A stretch of 63,664 nt of DNA from an uncultured Bacteroidales bacterium (GTDB lineage Bacteria > Bacteroidota > Bacteroidia > Bacteroidales > Bacteroidaceae): the NCBI GenBank assembly GCA_902778625.1, contig CACYYM010000014.1:1-63664 (forward strand), written 5' to 3'. Shown piece after piece: positions 56,821 to 63,664 of the stretch. How positions within the stretch are numbered: the stretch's first letter is position 1; every line of letters starts with the position of its first letter. The notes below the pieces were generated by a model. The model saw only the letters and a program-made list of their open reading frames with translations. It was not told where the DNA came from and ran no database searches. The position numbers and the translations under genes were made by a program.

Positions 56821-58716
56821 TTAAAATCCCCGCGTGCGGCGTTGGTCATCCCCGCGTGCGGCGTTGGCAATCCCCGCAGGCGGCGTTTGCGATCCCCGCG
56901 TGCGGCGTTTTTTTCCCAGTTCGTCGTAACTGGTCTGCAAGATGGCTTTGGCACGCATTATGCGCAGTCCCGCGTCGTCTGTCGGTTGCTCTGTCATGAC
57001 GGCGTCGCCGTCGATGTCGTAGATGCTTGTGCCTGTGCTGTCTGCGAAGAGCACGCCGGCCGGGTAGTTGCAATAGACGAAGGGATAGGTATAGGTGCTG
57101 CTCAGGACGTTGCGGCTCCAGCGGTATTCGTCGTGACGAATGCCGAGCTGTGAAAGCAGTGTGGCGGCAATGTCGCTCTGGTTCATGAGGATGTCCATTT
57201 TGCGTGGCGCCTTTATAGCTCCGCCGAGCCAAAGCATCGGACTGCGGAAGAAGCCCGGGTCCTTGTAGCTTTGCCGGTAGAGGAAGCCGTGGTCGGGAAT
57301 CATGATGACGAGCAGGTTGTCCCATTGCGGCAGCTGCTTCAAAGAGTCAATCATGCAGGCGATGCTGTAGTCGGTGTAGGCGAAGGCATTGAGTATCTCG
57401 TCTTCGAGGCGGTGATAAGGCACGTCCCAAGGCTCGTGGCTGGACAGCGTCTGTGCCACTATAAAGTGCGGTCCGCCTTCCCATTTTGCGATGAAATGGC
57501 AGGTTTTTTGCAGGGCGGTGCTGTCGTTCACCCCCCAGCTGCCACTCTTCTCTTCGGCAGAGAAGGCTGTGTCGTCGTAGAGGTTTTGGAAGTCCATGTC
57601 CTCCAAGTACTGACGCTTGCCCATGTTTGTCATTGCACCGCCATAGAGGTAGGACGTCTCATAACCCTCCGCTGCCAGAGTTCGGGCAAGGGAAGGCAAG
57701 CCTTCGTGAAACTCGGTTTGCTTCATCAAGCCCAGGTCGGCATAACTCAGCCAGCCGCTGAAGGCCGAGACGGTGCCTCGGTCGGTCCGAAAGGAGTTGC
57801 TGAAATAGTTCTCCCAAAAGATGCCTTCGGGAATGAGGCGGCTCCAGCCGGGTGCCACATCGGGCAGGCCGCCAAGCTCCCGGACAAAGCGACTGCCGAA
57901 ACCCTCGATGAAAACGACCAGAATGTTAGGGCGCGAAGTGTTGAGCAGCGTGTCCTGAATGTCGTCAGCCGGCTCAGGATAGAGTCCGTCAAAGAGGTCG
58001 GCCCGGTCTGCCTCGCTCAGGAAATCGTATCGCGCAGCGTAATTATCCGTCAGCCGAATGCTGCGGACGAAAGCATAGACAGGATTGACGGCAGCGTGGT
58101 CGGCGAGCTGTGTCGGATGAGGCTTCGAGGTATAAACATCGCCCTGACGCATGAAACAAACGCCCGAAACGACAAGGAACAACCAGATGATGCTGATGTT
58201 CCGCATCCAAAGGCGCTCCGACGTGCTGCCGGTAAGCTTCTTCGGCGTAAGGAACACGCTGGGAATGATTATCCAAAGCGCAAGCAAAAGGACAAGCGCG
58301 GCACGAATGACGAGGTAGGACAGGCTGACGCTGTTGGTGGCGCCTTCGGGACTGGACGCATAACTCAGCACGACCATTCCGAGCTTAAACTGCCAGTACT
58401 CGTACATCACGGCATCTGCCACGATGATGGCCGCCACAGCAAGTCCCATCAGGATATAATAAGGCGTGAGCCACGCTCTGAGCCTCAACGACGGACGCCT
58501 CAAGGCAAGAAGCCCCACGAGCCATGGCACAACAAGCAACCACGCAGCCACCATCAAGTCGTGCTCCACGAAGCCTCGCCAACACGAACTGAAGGCATCG
58601 CCAACAGAAAGCTGTTCCACGCAGCGATTGTTCAAGATGAACCCCACCCTGCCTATCAGAAATACGACAAGCAGATGACAATAGAGGTACTCAAGAAAAT
58701 GTATGCTTCGCTTCAT
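56821..58716 (-). CDS. LTA-synthase-like phosphoglycerol transferase/sulfatase family protein, array-encoded tail
   Basis: A 631-aa inner-membrane protein with about five N-terminal helices (to about residue 185) and an extracytoplasmic alkaline-phosphatase-fold domain. It shows metal-binding EGFGSRF (about 270), the nucleophile Thr in FRTDRGTVSAFSG (about 310) and IPDHGFLY (about 470). Relatives move phosphoglycerol or phosphoethanolamine onto surface glycans or lipids. ATG 58716 is preferred over GTG 58734. The family sequence ends near 'LQTSYDELGK'; the last 29 residues, rich in Arg/Gly/Ala, come from repeat array 10. It lies between rnhA and the ABC exporter on one strand. Confidence 0.85.
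   Translation of the reverse strand: MKRSIHFLEYLYCHLLVVFLIGRVGFILNNRCVEQLSVGDAFSSCWRGFVEHDLMVAAWLLVVPWLVGLLALRRPSLRLRAWLTPYYILMGLAVAAIIVADAVMYEYWQFKLGMVVLSYASSPEGATNSVSLSYLVIRAALVLLLALWIIIPSVFLTPKKLTGSTSERLWMRNISIIWLFLVVSGVCFMRQGDVYTSKPHPTQLADHAAVNPVYAFVRSIRLTDNYAARYDFLSEADRADLFDGLYPEPADDIQDTLLNTSRPNILVVFIEGFGSRFVRELGGLPDVAPGWSRLIPEGIFWENYFSNSFRTDRGTVSAFSGWLSYADLGLMKQTEFHEGLPSLARTLAAEGYETSYLYGGAMTNMGKRQYLEDMDFQNLYDDTAFSAEEKSGSWGVNDSTALQKTCHFIAKWEGGPHFIVAQTLSSHEPWDVPYHRLEDEILNAFAYTDYSIACMIDSLKQLPQWDNLLVIMIPDHGFLYRQSYKDPGFFRSPMLWLGGAIKAPRKMDILMNQSDIAATLLSQLGIRHDEYRWSRNVLSSTYTYPFVYCNYPAGVLFADSTGTSIYDIDGDAVMTEQPTDDAGLRIMRAKAILQTSYDELGKKRRTRGSQTPPAGIANAARGDDQRRTRGF
56822..56915. repeat. 22-bp palindromic repeat array 10
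   Basis: Four units, all in the ATCCCCGC-NN-GCGGCGTT orientation. The third has the AG core; the others GT. A T-run closes the right side. The whole array is translated as the end of the upstream LTA-synthase-like protein, whose stop codon sits at its left edge. Confidence 0.88.
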
Positions 58717-58737
58717 GGCAATTTTCCTGCTCACTGA

Positions 58738-59205
58738 TTACTTTTGGTCCTTCGCTTTAGTAGAAGGTTTGGAAGAGCCTTTGCGACCGAAGTCGGCGGG
58801 TATCTCGCCCCACTCTTCCGTGTTCCACTTCAGCACTTCCGCATGCCTGGGGTTCGCCCACAGCCAGTTCTCGGCACGTATCACGAGGTCGAGCACCTGA
58901 GCCGTCTCTGGCGTTCGCTTCAATGTTGTCTTTGCCTTCTTGTTCCTCACCCACGCCATACCGCTGATGCTGTCGCTGTAGACCTTCATCTGCCAACCGT
59001 TCTTCTTGATGAAGGCGAGTGCATGGACGATGGCAAGGAACTCGCCGATGTTGTTCGTACCCAGTATCGGACCGAAGTGGAACATCCGCTGCTCGTTGCC
59101 GAGGTACACGCCCTGATACTCCATCGCACCCGGGTTGCCGCTGCAGCCTGCATCGACAGCAATGGCGTTGAAGTCCACGATTCCTTTCAGCTTCTCGTAG
59201 TCCAT
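58738..59205 (-). CDS. Ribonuclease H (RNase HI fold)
   Basis: A 155-aa RNase H that cleaves the RNA strand of RNA-DNA hybrids. Catalytic acids are visible: Asp in VDAGCSGNPG (about 18), Glu in TNNIGEFLAI (about 54), Asp in VYSDSISG (about 78) and Asp in PADFGRK (about 139). The C-terminus is Lys/Ser-rich (KGSSKPSTKAKDQK). It lies 2 bp after argS, so the two are co-transcribed. Confidence 0.92.
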   Translation of the reverse strand: MDYEKLKGIVDFNAIAVDAGCSGNPGAMEYQGVYLGNEQRMFHFGPILGTNNIGEFLAIVHALAFIKKNGWQMKVYSDSISGMAWVRNKKAKTTLKRTPETAQVLDLVIRAENWLWANPRHAEVLKWNTEEWGEIPADFGRKGSSKPSTKAKDQK

Positions 59206-59207
59206 GT

Positions 59208-61001
59208 TTACATCCTTTCAGGCACCTCGATGCCGAGCAAGCCCATGCCGTTCTTCACGACCTGAGCGACGGCTGCCGAGAGCACGAGTCGCACTTGCTG
59301 CTTGGCTTTGTCCTCTTCGTGGAGCACGCTGAAGTCGTGATAGAACTGGTTGTATTCCTTGACGAGTTCGTAGCAGTAGTTCGCGATGCACGACGGATTG
59401 TAATCCTGCCCTGCCTGACGCACTGCTGCCTCGAAGCCTTGCAACCTTTGGATAAGGCTGATTTCCTTTTCGGCAAGCGAAACTTCGAAAGCCTTCCCGT
59501 CGAGAGTTATCTCGTCGCTCCACTTGCGCAGAATGCTCCTGATGCGGGCATAAGTGTATTGAATGAAGGGGCCGGTATTGCCGTTGAAGTCGATGCTTTC
59601 TTCGGGATTGAAGAGCATGTTCTTGCGTGCATCGACTTTGAGGATGAAGTACTTCAGAGCACCCATGCCGACGATGCGGGCAATTTCCTGTGCCTCGGCT
59701 TCTGTGATGTCTTCGAGCTTGTTGACTTTGTCTGCCGAGAGCTCTTTTGCATCCTGTATCATGGTGGCAATCAGGTCGTCGGCATCCACAACGGTGCCTT
59801 CCCTGCTTTTCATTTTGCCGTTGGGCAGTTCGACCATGCCATATGAGAAGTGGACAAGGTCTTTGCCCCACTTGAAGCCCAACTTGTCGAGCAGGATGCT
59901 GAGCACCTGGAAGTGGTAGTTTTGTTCATTTCCCACGACGTAAATCATTTTGTCGATGGGATAGTCCTGGAAGCGGAGTTTTGCGGTGCCGATGTCCTGC
60001 GTCATGTAAACACTTGTTCCATCGGAGCGGAGCAGGAGCTTCTCGTCGAGACCTTCTTTTGTCAGGTCGGCCCAGACGCTGCCGTCTTCCCGGCGATAGA
60101 AGAAGCCTTTCGCGAGGCCTTCCTCCACTTTCTCCTTGCCTTCGAGATACGTTTCGCTCTCGTAATATATCTTGTCGAAGCTGACGCCCAACGCCTTGTA
60201 GGTTTCGTCGAATCCTGCATAGACCCACTCGTTCATGCGTTTCCAAAGAGCTCTCACCTCTGGGTCGTTCTGTTCCCACCGCACAAGCATTTCGTGGGCT
60301 TCCTTTATGAGAGGAGCCTCCTGCTTGGCCTGCTCTTCGTCCATGCCTTTTGCCACGAGCTCCTTCACCTCTTCGCGATAGTGCTTGTCGAAGGCGACGT
60401 AGTAGTCTCCGATGAGGTGGTCGCCTTTCTTGCCCGAGCTTTCAGGCGTCTCGCCGTTGCCCCACTTGAGCCACGCGAGCATCGACTTGCAGATATGGAT
60501 GCCGCGGTCGTTGACGATGTTCGTCTTGACGACTTTGTTTCCGTTGGCTTCCATGACCTGCGCCAAAGCCCAGCCGAGCAGATTGTTGCGGACGTGGCCG
60601 AGGTGCAGGGGTTTGTTGGTGTTGGGCGAGCTGTACTCGATCATGACGAGCGGGCTGTCGTCCGTGACGGGCTGGAAGCCGAACCTGGGATTTCCGTTGA
60701 TGTCATTTAGGATTTCTATCCACTGGCGAGAGCTTATGCTGAGGTTGAGGAAGCCCTTCACAACATTGAAACCGCTGACGACCTCAGGCAGCCTTTCCTT
60801 GAGACGCTCGCCAATCTCCTGAGCCGTAGCGTCGGGAGCCTTGTGGCTCATCTTGGTAAAGGGAAAGACGACAAGGGTGATCTGTCCCTCGAACTCGGGA
60901 CGTGTCTGCTGCAGCTGCACCAGATTGTCGGGCACAGCGCTGCCGTAAAGCTCTTCCACAATGGCTTTTACAGCATCTGCTATCTTGCATTCTATCTTCA
61001 T
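59208..61001 (-). CDS. argS: Arginyl-tRNA synthetase
   Basis: A class I synthetase that charges tRNA-Arg, 597 aa. It shows the HIGH-type motif HLGH in 'SSPNTNKPLHLGHVRNN' (about 132), the KMSKS-type motif KMKSREG (about 397), an N-terminal Add-1 domain and a C-terminal anticodon-binding domain. The start at 61001 (MKIECKIADAV) was chosen; the open frame continues 75 codons upstream through the promoter and repeat array 11 and is not real there. A -7 box, TATCTTTG (61033-61040 on the minus strand), precedes it, and a 16-bp AT palindrome lies in the short leader. Confidence 0.97.
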   Translation of the reverse strand: MKIECKIADAVKAIVEELYGSAVPDNLVQLQQTRPEFEGQITLVVFPFTKMSHKAPDATAQEIGERLKERLPEVVSGFNVVKGFLNLSISSRQWIEILNDINGNPRFGFQPVTDDSPLVMIEYSSPNTNKPLHLGHVRNNLLGWALAQVMEANGNKVVKTNIVNDRGIHICKSMLAWLKWGNGETPESSGKKGDHLIGDYYVAFDKHYREEVKELVAKGMDEEQAKQEAPLIKEAHEMLVRWEQNDPEVRALWKRMNEWVYAGFDETYKALGVSFDKIYYESETYLEGKEKVEEGLAKGFFYRREDGSVWADLTKEGLDEKLLLRSDGTSVYMTQDIGTAKLRFQDYPIDKMIYVVGNEQNYHFQVLSILLDKLGFKWGKDLVHFSYGMVELPNGKMKSREGTVVDADDLIATMIQDAKELSADKVNKLEDITEAEAQEIARIVGMGALKYFILKVDARKNMLFNPEESIDFNGNTGPFIQYTYARIRSILRKWSDEITLDGKAFEVSLAEKEISLIQRLQGFEAAVRQAGQDYNPSCIANYCYELVKEYNQFYHDFSVLHEEDKAKQQVRLVLSAAVAQVVKNGMGLLGIEVPERM

Positions 61002-61009
61002 AGCGTACA

Positions 61010-61025
61010 TTATTATATATAATAA
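61010..61025. repeat. Perfect 16-bp AT palindrome in the argS leader
   Basis: TTATTATATATAATAA is its own reverse complement. It lies between the -7 box (61033-61040) and the argS start, at or just after the expected transcription start. Similar TATATAATA(A)T cores occur at about 28950, 37190, 44695, 45506, 51710 and 62860. Confidence 0.7.
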
Positions 61026-61145
61026 GCGGGGGCAAAGATACAAAATAAAGTTGAAAGTTGAAAATTGAGAGTTGAAAGATTTTGGCTTTCGCCCTGTTTT
61101 CGAAGACTTCTGGCAGGTATGGGGACTATCTTTCCTGCAGGAACA

Positions 61146-61258
61146 CAAAAAACGCCGCACGCGGGAATCGAAAACGCCGCACGCGGAAATGCCAAACGCC
61201 GCACGCGGAAATTGCAATCCCCGCACGCGGCGTTTGAAATCCCCCTACAGGGAGTTGA
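61146..61258. repeat. 22-bp palindromic repeat array 11
   Basis: Five units between the 5' end of argS and the remnant described below. The first three read CGCCGCACGCGG with GAATCG/GAAAT tails, the fourth is reversed, and the last is strongly diverged (ATCCCCCTACAGGGAG). It is followed at once by the sister repeat at 61264-61329. Confidence 0.85.
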
Positions 61259-61263
61259 AAATT

Positions 61264-61329
61264 ACAACGTGTCGTTTCTGCAATTACAGCGTGTCGTTTC
61301 TGCAATTGCAGCGTGTCGTTATTGTTACT
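61264..61329 (+). repeat. Diverged 22-bp sister repeat, three tandem units
   Basis: Three head-to-tail 22-bp units (61264-61285, 61286-61307, 61308-61329) with core GCGTGTCGTTTCTGCAATT; the third is partly degenerate. Period and sequence align with the main family (CCGCGTGCGGCGTTTGCAAT), with the CCGC-NN-GCGG palindrome lost. It abuts array 11. Confidence 0.75.
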
Positions 61330-61366
61330 ACACCAAGCGGATGTTCTTACAGGGGAAGAGCAGCTT

Positions 61367-61549
61367 CTACCAAATCTCGATGCCAAAGTTGCAAGGCAGG
61401 ATTTTGTACGTCCCGTTGTTCGTGTAGTTTCCCATGCTATAGAGCAGGGAATGCGTCAAGCCGTGCAGAGCTCGAAGTGAGGCTGGTTGATGTCGTACTT
61501 CTTGTAACCTTGGGGGAGGCGCCGAGGACGATAAAGGTGAACGACTCGG
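61367..61549 (-). pseudogene. Possible frameshifted coding remnant
   Basis: Three minus-strand frames carry protein-like pieces that join into one reading if two frameshifts are allowed: 'PESFTFIVLGASP', then 'QGYKKYDINQPHFELCTA', then 'LTHSLLYSMGNYTNNGTYKI' and a short end 'GIEIW' before TAG. I do not recognise the family. The rest of the 658-bp interval 61002-61659 holds the argS promoter, array 11 and its sister repeat; 61550-61659 shows nothing further. Confidence 0.3.
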
Positions 61550-61659
61550 GGCACTGAGGCGTTGCTAATCGGCTTGCTTCTGTGCCAAAATTATCGATGA
61601 AATGGCACAAAATGTGAACTAGTGGGTTAGCCTCTTCATGGATCAGTCTGTGCTGTTCT

Positions 61660-62241
61660 TTACTTCGTACGCGTCAATTTGAACTTCGTCTTCTCGTCCA
61701 TTTTGCCGTAGAGGTACTTGCCGTCGTCGGAGAGGGTGAGCGTGTCTTTGTCCTTACCGTCGCTGCAGATGATAAGGTTGCCCTGGACGGTATATTTCAT
61801 CTTCTCTGTCGAGGGGAGAAGCGCGATGGTTGCCTTTATCGCCTTACGCTTTGCCCAACTGACGCCGGCATTCTTCAAGGTTTCGTCGTCCATCTGAAAT
61901 TTCATCTGCATCTCCATTTCCTTATCGCTCTTGAAAGTAGCTGTGACAGATGTCTTCGTGCTCTTCATGACGAGAATCGCCCTCTTGCTGGCTTCCTCAG
62001 CTTCCTTCTTCGTTTGAGCCTTTTCTTCTGCAGTCAGGGGACGGCCTTTCTTCTTCTCTGCTTTTTCTATTTCCTCGCGAATGGCTTCCTTTACCTTCGA
62101 GTCAATCTCATTCTGCATGTTCTTCATCTCGTCGGCTATGATGTTGGGATGATAATAGACGCGCCCCACAAGGCTCGTCTGTGCGCTGGCAATGGCGAAG
62201 AAGCCAGCCGCCAAAACGAGAGTTAAAAACAGTCTTTTCAT
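61660..62241 (-). CDS. Secreted coiled-coil protein of unknown function
   Basis: A 193-aa protein with a clear signal peptide (MKRLFLTLVLAAGFFAIASA, cleavage before QT), so periplasmic or surface. Residues about 35-95 are highly charged and helical (EEIEKAEKKKGRPLTAEEKA), a probable coiled coil. The C-terminal half is beta-rich with 'TVQGNLIICSDGKDKDTLTL' and 'GKYLYGKMDEKTKFKLTRTK', reminiscent of small Bacteroidales lipocalin-like or stress proteins, but no family is assigned. It sits 66 bp after bcp in the same direction, separated by a pyrimidine-rich tandem tract. Confidence 0.75.
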   Translation of the reverse strand: MKRLFLTLVLAAGFFAIASAQTSLVGRVYYHPNIIADEMKNMQNEIDSKVKEAIREEIEKAEKKKGRPLTAEEKAQTKKEAEEASKRAILVMKSTKTSVTATFKSDKEMEMQMKFQMDDETLKNAGVSWAKRKAIKATIALLPSTEKMKYTVQGNLIICSDGKDKDTLTLSDDGKYLYGKMDEKTKFKLTRTK

Positions 62242-62247
62242 ATCTTT

Positions 62248-62320
62248 ACTTTTTCACCTTTTTACCTTTTACCTTTTCAACTTTTCACCTTTTACCTTTT
62301 CAACTTTTCACCTTTTCAAT
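62248..62320 (+). repeat. Pyrimidine-rich tandem tract
   Basis: Repeated CTTTTCACCTTTTACC / CTTTTCAACTTTTCACC blocks, with an irregular period near 11-12 or 23-24 bp, between bcp and the secreted protein gene; it reaches into the last codons of bcp. On the transcribed (minus) strand it is AAAGGTGAAAAGTTG-like, purine-rich, and could serve as an extended ribosome-binding region for the secreted protein gene. Confidence 0.65.
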
Positions 62321-62760
62321 ATTTGTTCGCCGTGCTGCTTGGTGTCCACCTGCTTGCCCGCAAAGATTTGCTCGATGATGCCGTTCTCGTCGATGATGAA
62401 CGTCGTGCGAATGGTGCCCATGGTCTTCTTTCCGTACATGGTCTTCTCGCCCCAGGCGCCCATTTCTTCCAAGAGTTTCTTGTCCACATCGGCTATCAGG
62501 GGGAAGGGAAGCGCGTGCTTCTCCTTGAACTTCTGATGAGAGGCGGCAGAGTCCTTGCTCACGCCGACCACTTCGTAGCCAGCACCTTGCAACTCGCCAT
62601 ACCTGTCGCGCAGACTGCAAGCCTCAGCCGTACAGCCACTCGTATTGTCCTTCGGATAGAAATAGAGCACGAGTTTGCGACCCTTGTAATCGCTCAAAAG
62701 AATATCCTTTCCGTTCTCATCCTTGCCCAGAATCTCAGGCGCTTTGTCTCCAACCTTCAT
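62308..62760 (-). CDS. bcp: Thioredoxin-dependent thiol peroxidase (Bcp/PrxQ)
   Basis: A peroxiredoxin that reduces peroxides using thioredoxin, 150 aa. It shows the two-Cys motif NTSGCTAEACSLRD with peroxidatic Cys43 and resolving Cys48, as in the atypical 2-Cys BCP group, and Arg in 'TIRTTFIID'. The start at 62760 (MKVGDKAPE) was chosen because the promoter lies inside the upstream extension of the frame. Confidence 0.95.
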   Translation of the reverse strand: MKVGDKAPEILGKDENGKDILLSDYKGRKLVLYFYPKDNTSGCTAEACSLRDRYGELQGAGYEVVGVSKDSAASHQKFKEKHALPFPLIADVDKKLLEEMGAWGEKTMYGKKTMGTIRTTFIIDENGIIEQIFAGKQVDTKQHGEQILKR

Positions 62761-62790
62761 AATATTTCTGTTTTGATACTTATCCGAGGA

Positions 62791-62821
62791 CAAAGGTACA
62801 ACATTTTTCCGAACAGACAAA
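62791..62821 (-). promoter_or_regulatory. Promoter of bcp
   Basis: On the minus strand, -33 TTTG (62818-62821), a 19-bp spacer and -7 TACCTTTG (62791-62798). It excludes the upstream in-frame ATG at 62820. Confidence 0.85.
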
Positions 62822-62953
62822 CGAGTGACATAGAAAATCCTCGCCTGCCCTTCTCGTATATATATAATAATGTGTGACTGCTTTTTTCATGGGAAATTAT
62901 CGTTTTTCAATAAAATAATCACTTTTTTTCTTGCAGCATATTAAGAAACGTCT

Positions 62954-62961
62954 TACCTTTG
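62954..62961 (+). promoter_or_regulatory. -7 box of the DUF2975-like gene
   Basis: TACCTTTG, with CTTG (62930-62933) 20 bp upstream as a partial -33. The start codon follows 41 bp later. Confidence 0.65.
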
Positions 62962-63002
62962 CACCGAAATTATTTATCGTTTAACAATAAAACATTACTG
63001 TT

Positions 63003-63664
63003 ATGAAGAAGAAACTTCGTTTGTATTGCGGTGTGCTGGCGGTGGTGCTGGTGGCTGCTATCGTGTGTGACCTTGTCCATGTCAGCTATTCGAATTCTAC
63101 CGACAAGGAGCGTGAGGAACTTTACTTCGGCAAGGAGCCAGATGAATTCTCGACAACAGAAGAGATTGAAGGTGGTGTGAGGAGAAAGAGCAAGCCGACG
63201 ATGTCCATCGATGTCAATGTGCAAGCCCGCCATTATCCTAAGGATTATGCTTTGCTCAGCGAGGTAGATGGTCAGGTGTGCCGCGTGGATATGAAGCAGG
63301 TACAACTTGTGATTCCAGCTGACCGCGTCACGCAGTCCAAGCCTTTCATCATTACATACTGCTCTATTATACCTAATGTGCTGCTACTTGGCTGGTTGGT
63401 TATCATTGTCTTCCAAGTGTTGCGTTCCGTCGCCCGACGGGAAGTCTTCGTCGCCCGCATAGCGAAGAAGCTGGAGCTGGCAGGCATCCTGCTCGTAGCC
63501 TTTTGGGTGTGGCAATATATCCGCTCGTACATTGTGACGCAAATCCTCGTGCAATACGTCAACATGGCATATTACGACATCAAGTGGTTCACGCCGAATT
63601 TCATCTGCCTCATCATGGGTCTTGCGATGATGATAGTCTCGCAGATTATCCTGATGGGAAAGGA
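63003..63664 (+). CDS. DUF2975-like membrane protein (3' end beyond the window)
   Basis: The frame is open from ATG 63003 to the window edge (220 codons seen). Translation begins MKKKLRLYCGVLAVVLVAAI, a membrane segment, then a charged extracytoplasmic stretch ('KEREELYFGKEPDEFSTTEE'), and further hydrophobic segments ('IIPNVLLLGWLVIIVFQVL', 'LAGILLVAFWVWQYI', 'FICLIMGLAMMIVSQIILMG'). This four-helix plan, ending in a 'SQIILMGK'-like segment, fits DUF2975, often followed by a small HTH gene; that gene would lie beyond the window. The family assignment is tentative. Confidence 0.65.
   Translation, partial: MKKKLRLYCGVLAVVLVAAIVCDLVHVSYSNSTDKEREELYFGKEPDEFSTTEEIEGGVRRKSKPTMSIDVNVQARHYPKDYALLSEVDGQVCRVDMKQVQLVIPADRVTQSKPFIITYCSIIPNVLLLGWLVIIVFQVLRSVARREVFVARIAKKLELAGILLVAFWVWQYIRSYIVTQILVQYVNMAYYDIKWFTPNFICLIMGLAMMIVSQIILMGK

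Noticed and set aside
61002..61226. N-terminal extension of argS
   Set aside because: The open frame upstream of 61001 passes through the promoter and repeat array 11; the family start is MKIECKIADAV.

Overview
The window reads as a chromosomal segment of a Bacteroidales bacterium, most likely Prevotellaceae. Three things support this. Many genes carry the Bacteroidetes promoter (TTTG, 19-20 bp, TAnnTTTG). Gene blocks such as metK / LOG / DUF4271-like / hemD / rnpA / yidD / tatD and a succinyl-CoA:acetate-type CoA transferase are familiar from that order. Short AT-rich simple sequence sits in front of many start codons. The species cannot be told from the sequence alone. No tRNA, rRNA, CRISPR array, integrase or insertion sequence was seen.

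Layout: (1) 79-20374, three giant paralogous secreted proteins (about 1,910-2,340 aa), head to tail on the minus strand, with GLUG-like repeats, a carbohydrate-binding-like module and C-terminal dockerin-like repeats, each behind its own near-identical promoter. (2) 20706-24295, coaD, parE and a GNAT-like protein. (3) 24567-29565, a secreted GH2 beta-galactosidase with a discoidin domain and a PfkB sugar kinase. (4) 29753-31851, an S24/HTH regulator and an unrecognised protein. (5) 31844-36999, recQ, recJ and an acyl-CoA:acetate CoA-transferase. (6) 37092-41917, the housekeeping block tatD, yidD, rnpA, hemD, a membrane protein, LOG and metK, headed by a probable SAM-II-like riboswitch. (7) 42151-44396, a U32 protein (TrhP-like) and a sigma factor. 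(8) 44589-58716, an envelope polysaccharide/lipid region: LpxL-like acyltransferase, seven glycosyltransferase genes plus a WbsX-GT2 fusion, a hexapeptide acetyltransferase, an MsbA-like ABC exporter and an LTA-synthase-like phosphotransferase. (9) 58738-63664, RNase H, argS, a secreted coiled-coil protein, bcp and a membrane protein cut by the window edge.

The most striking feature is not a gene. Eleven short arrays of a 22-bp unit built on the palindrome CCGC-NN-GCGG occur through the whole window, on average one per 6 kb. Each lies just downstream of, or inside, the 3' end of a gene. In three places the array is translated as the C-terminal tail of the upstream protein. In one giant gene an array is fused to a truncated dockerin after an apparent deletion of about 136 bp. 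The arrays have internal order (a distinct core dinucleotide tends to sit at the ends), decayed copies, and a diverged 22-bp sister repeat. I know of no named element matching them. Their role (nucleoid/gyrase site, RNA processing or termination signal, or a mobilised repeat) is open.
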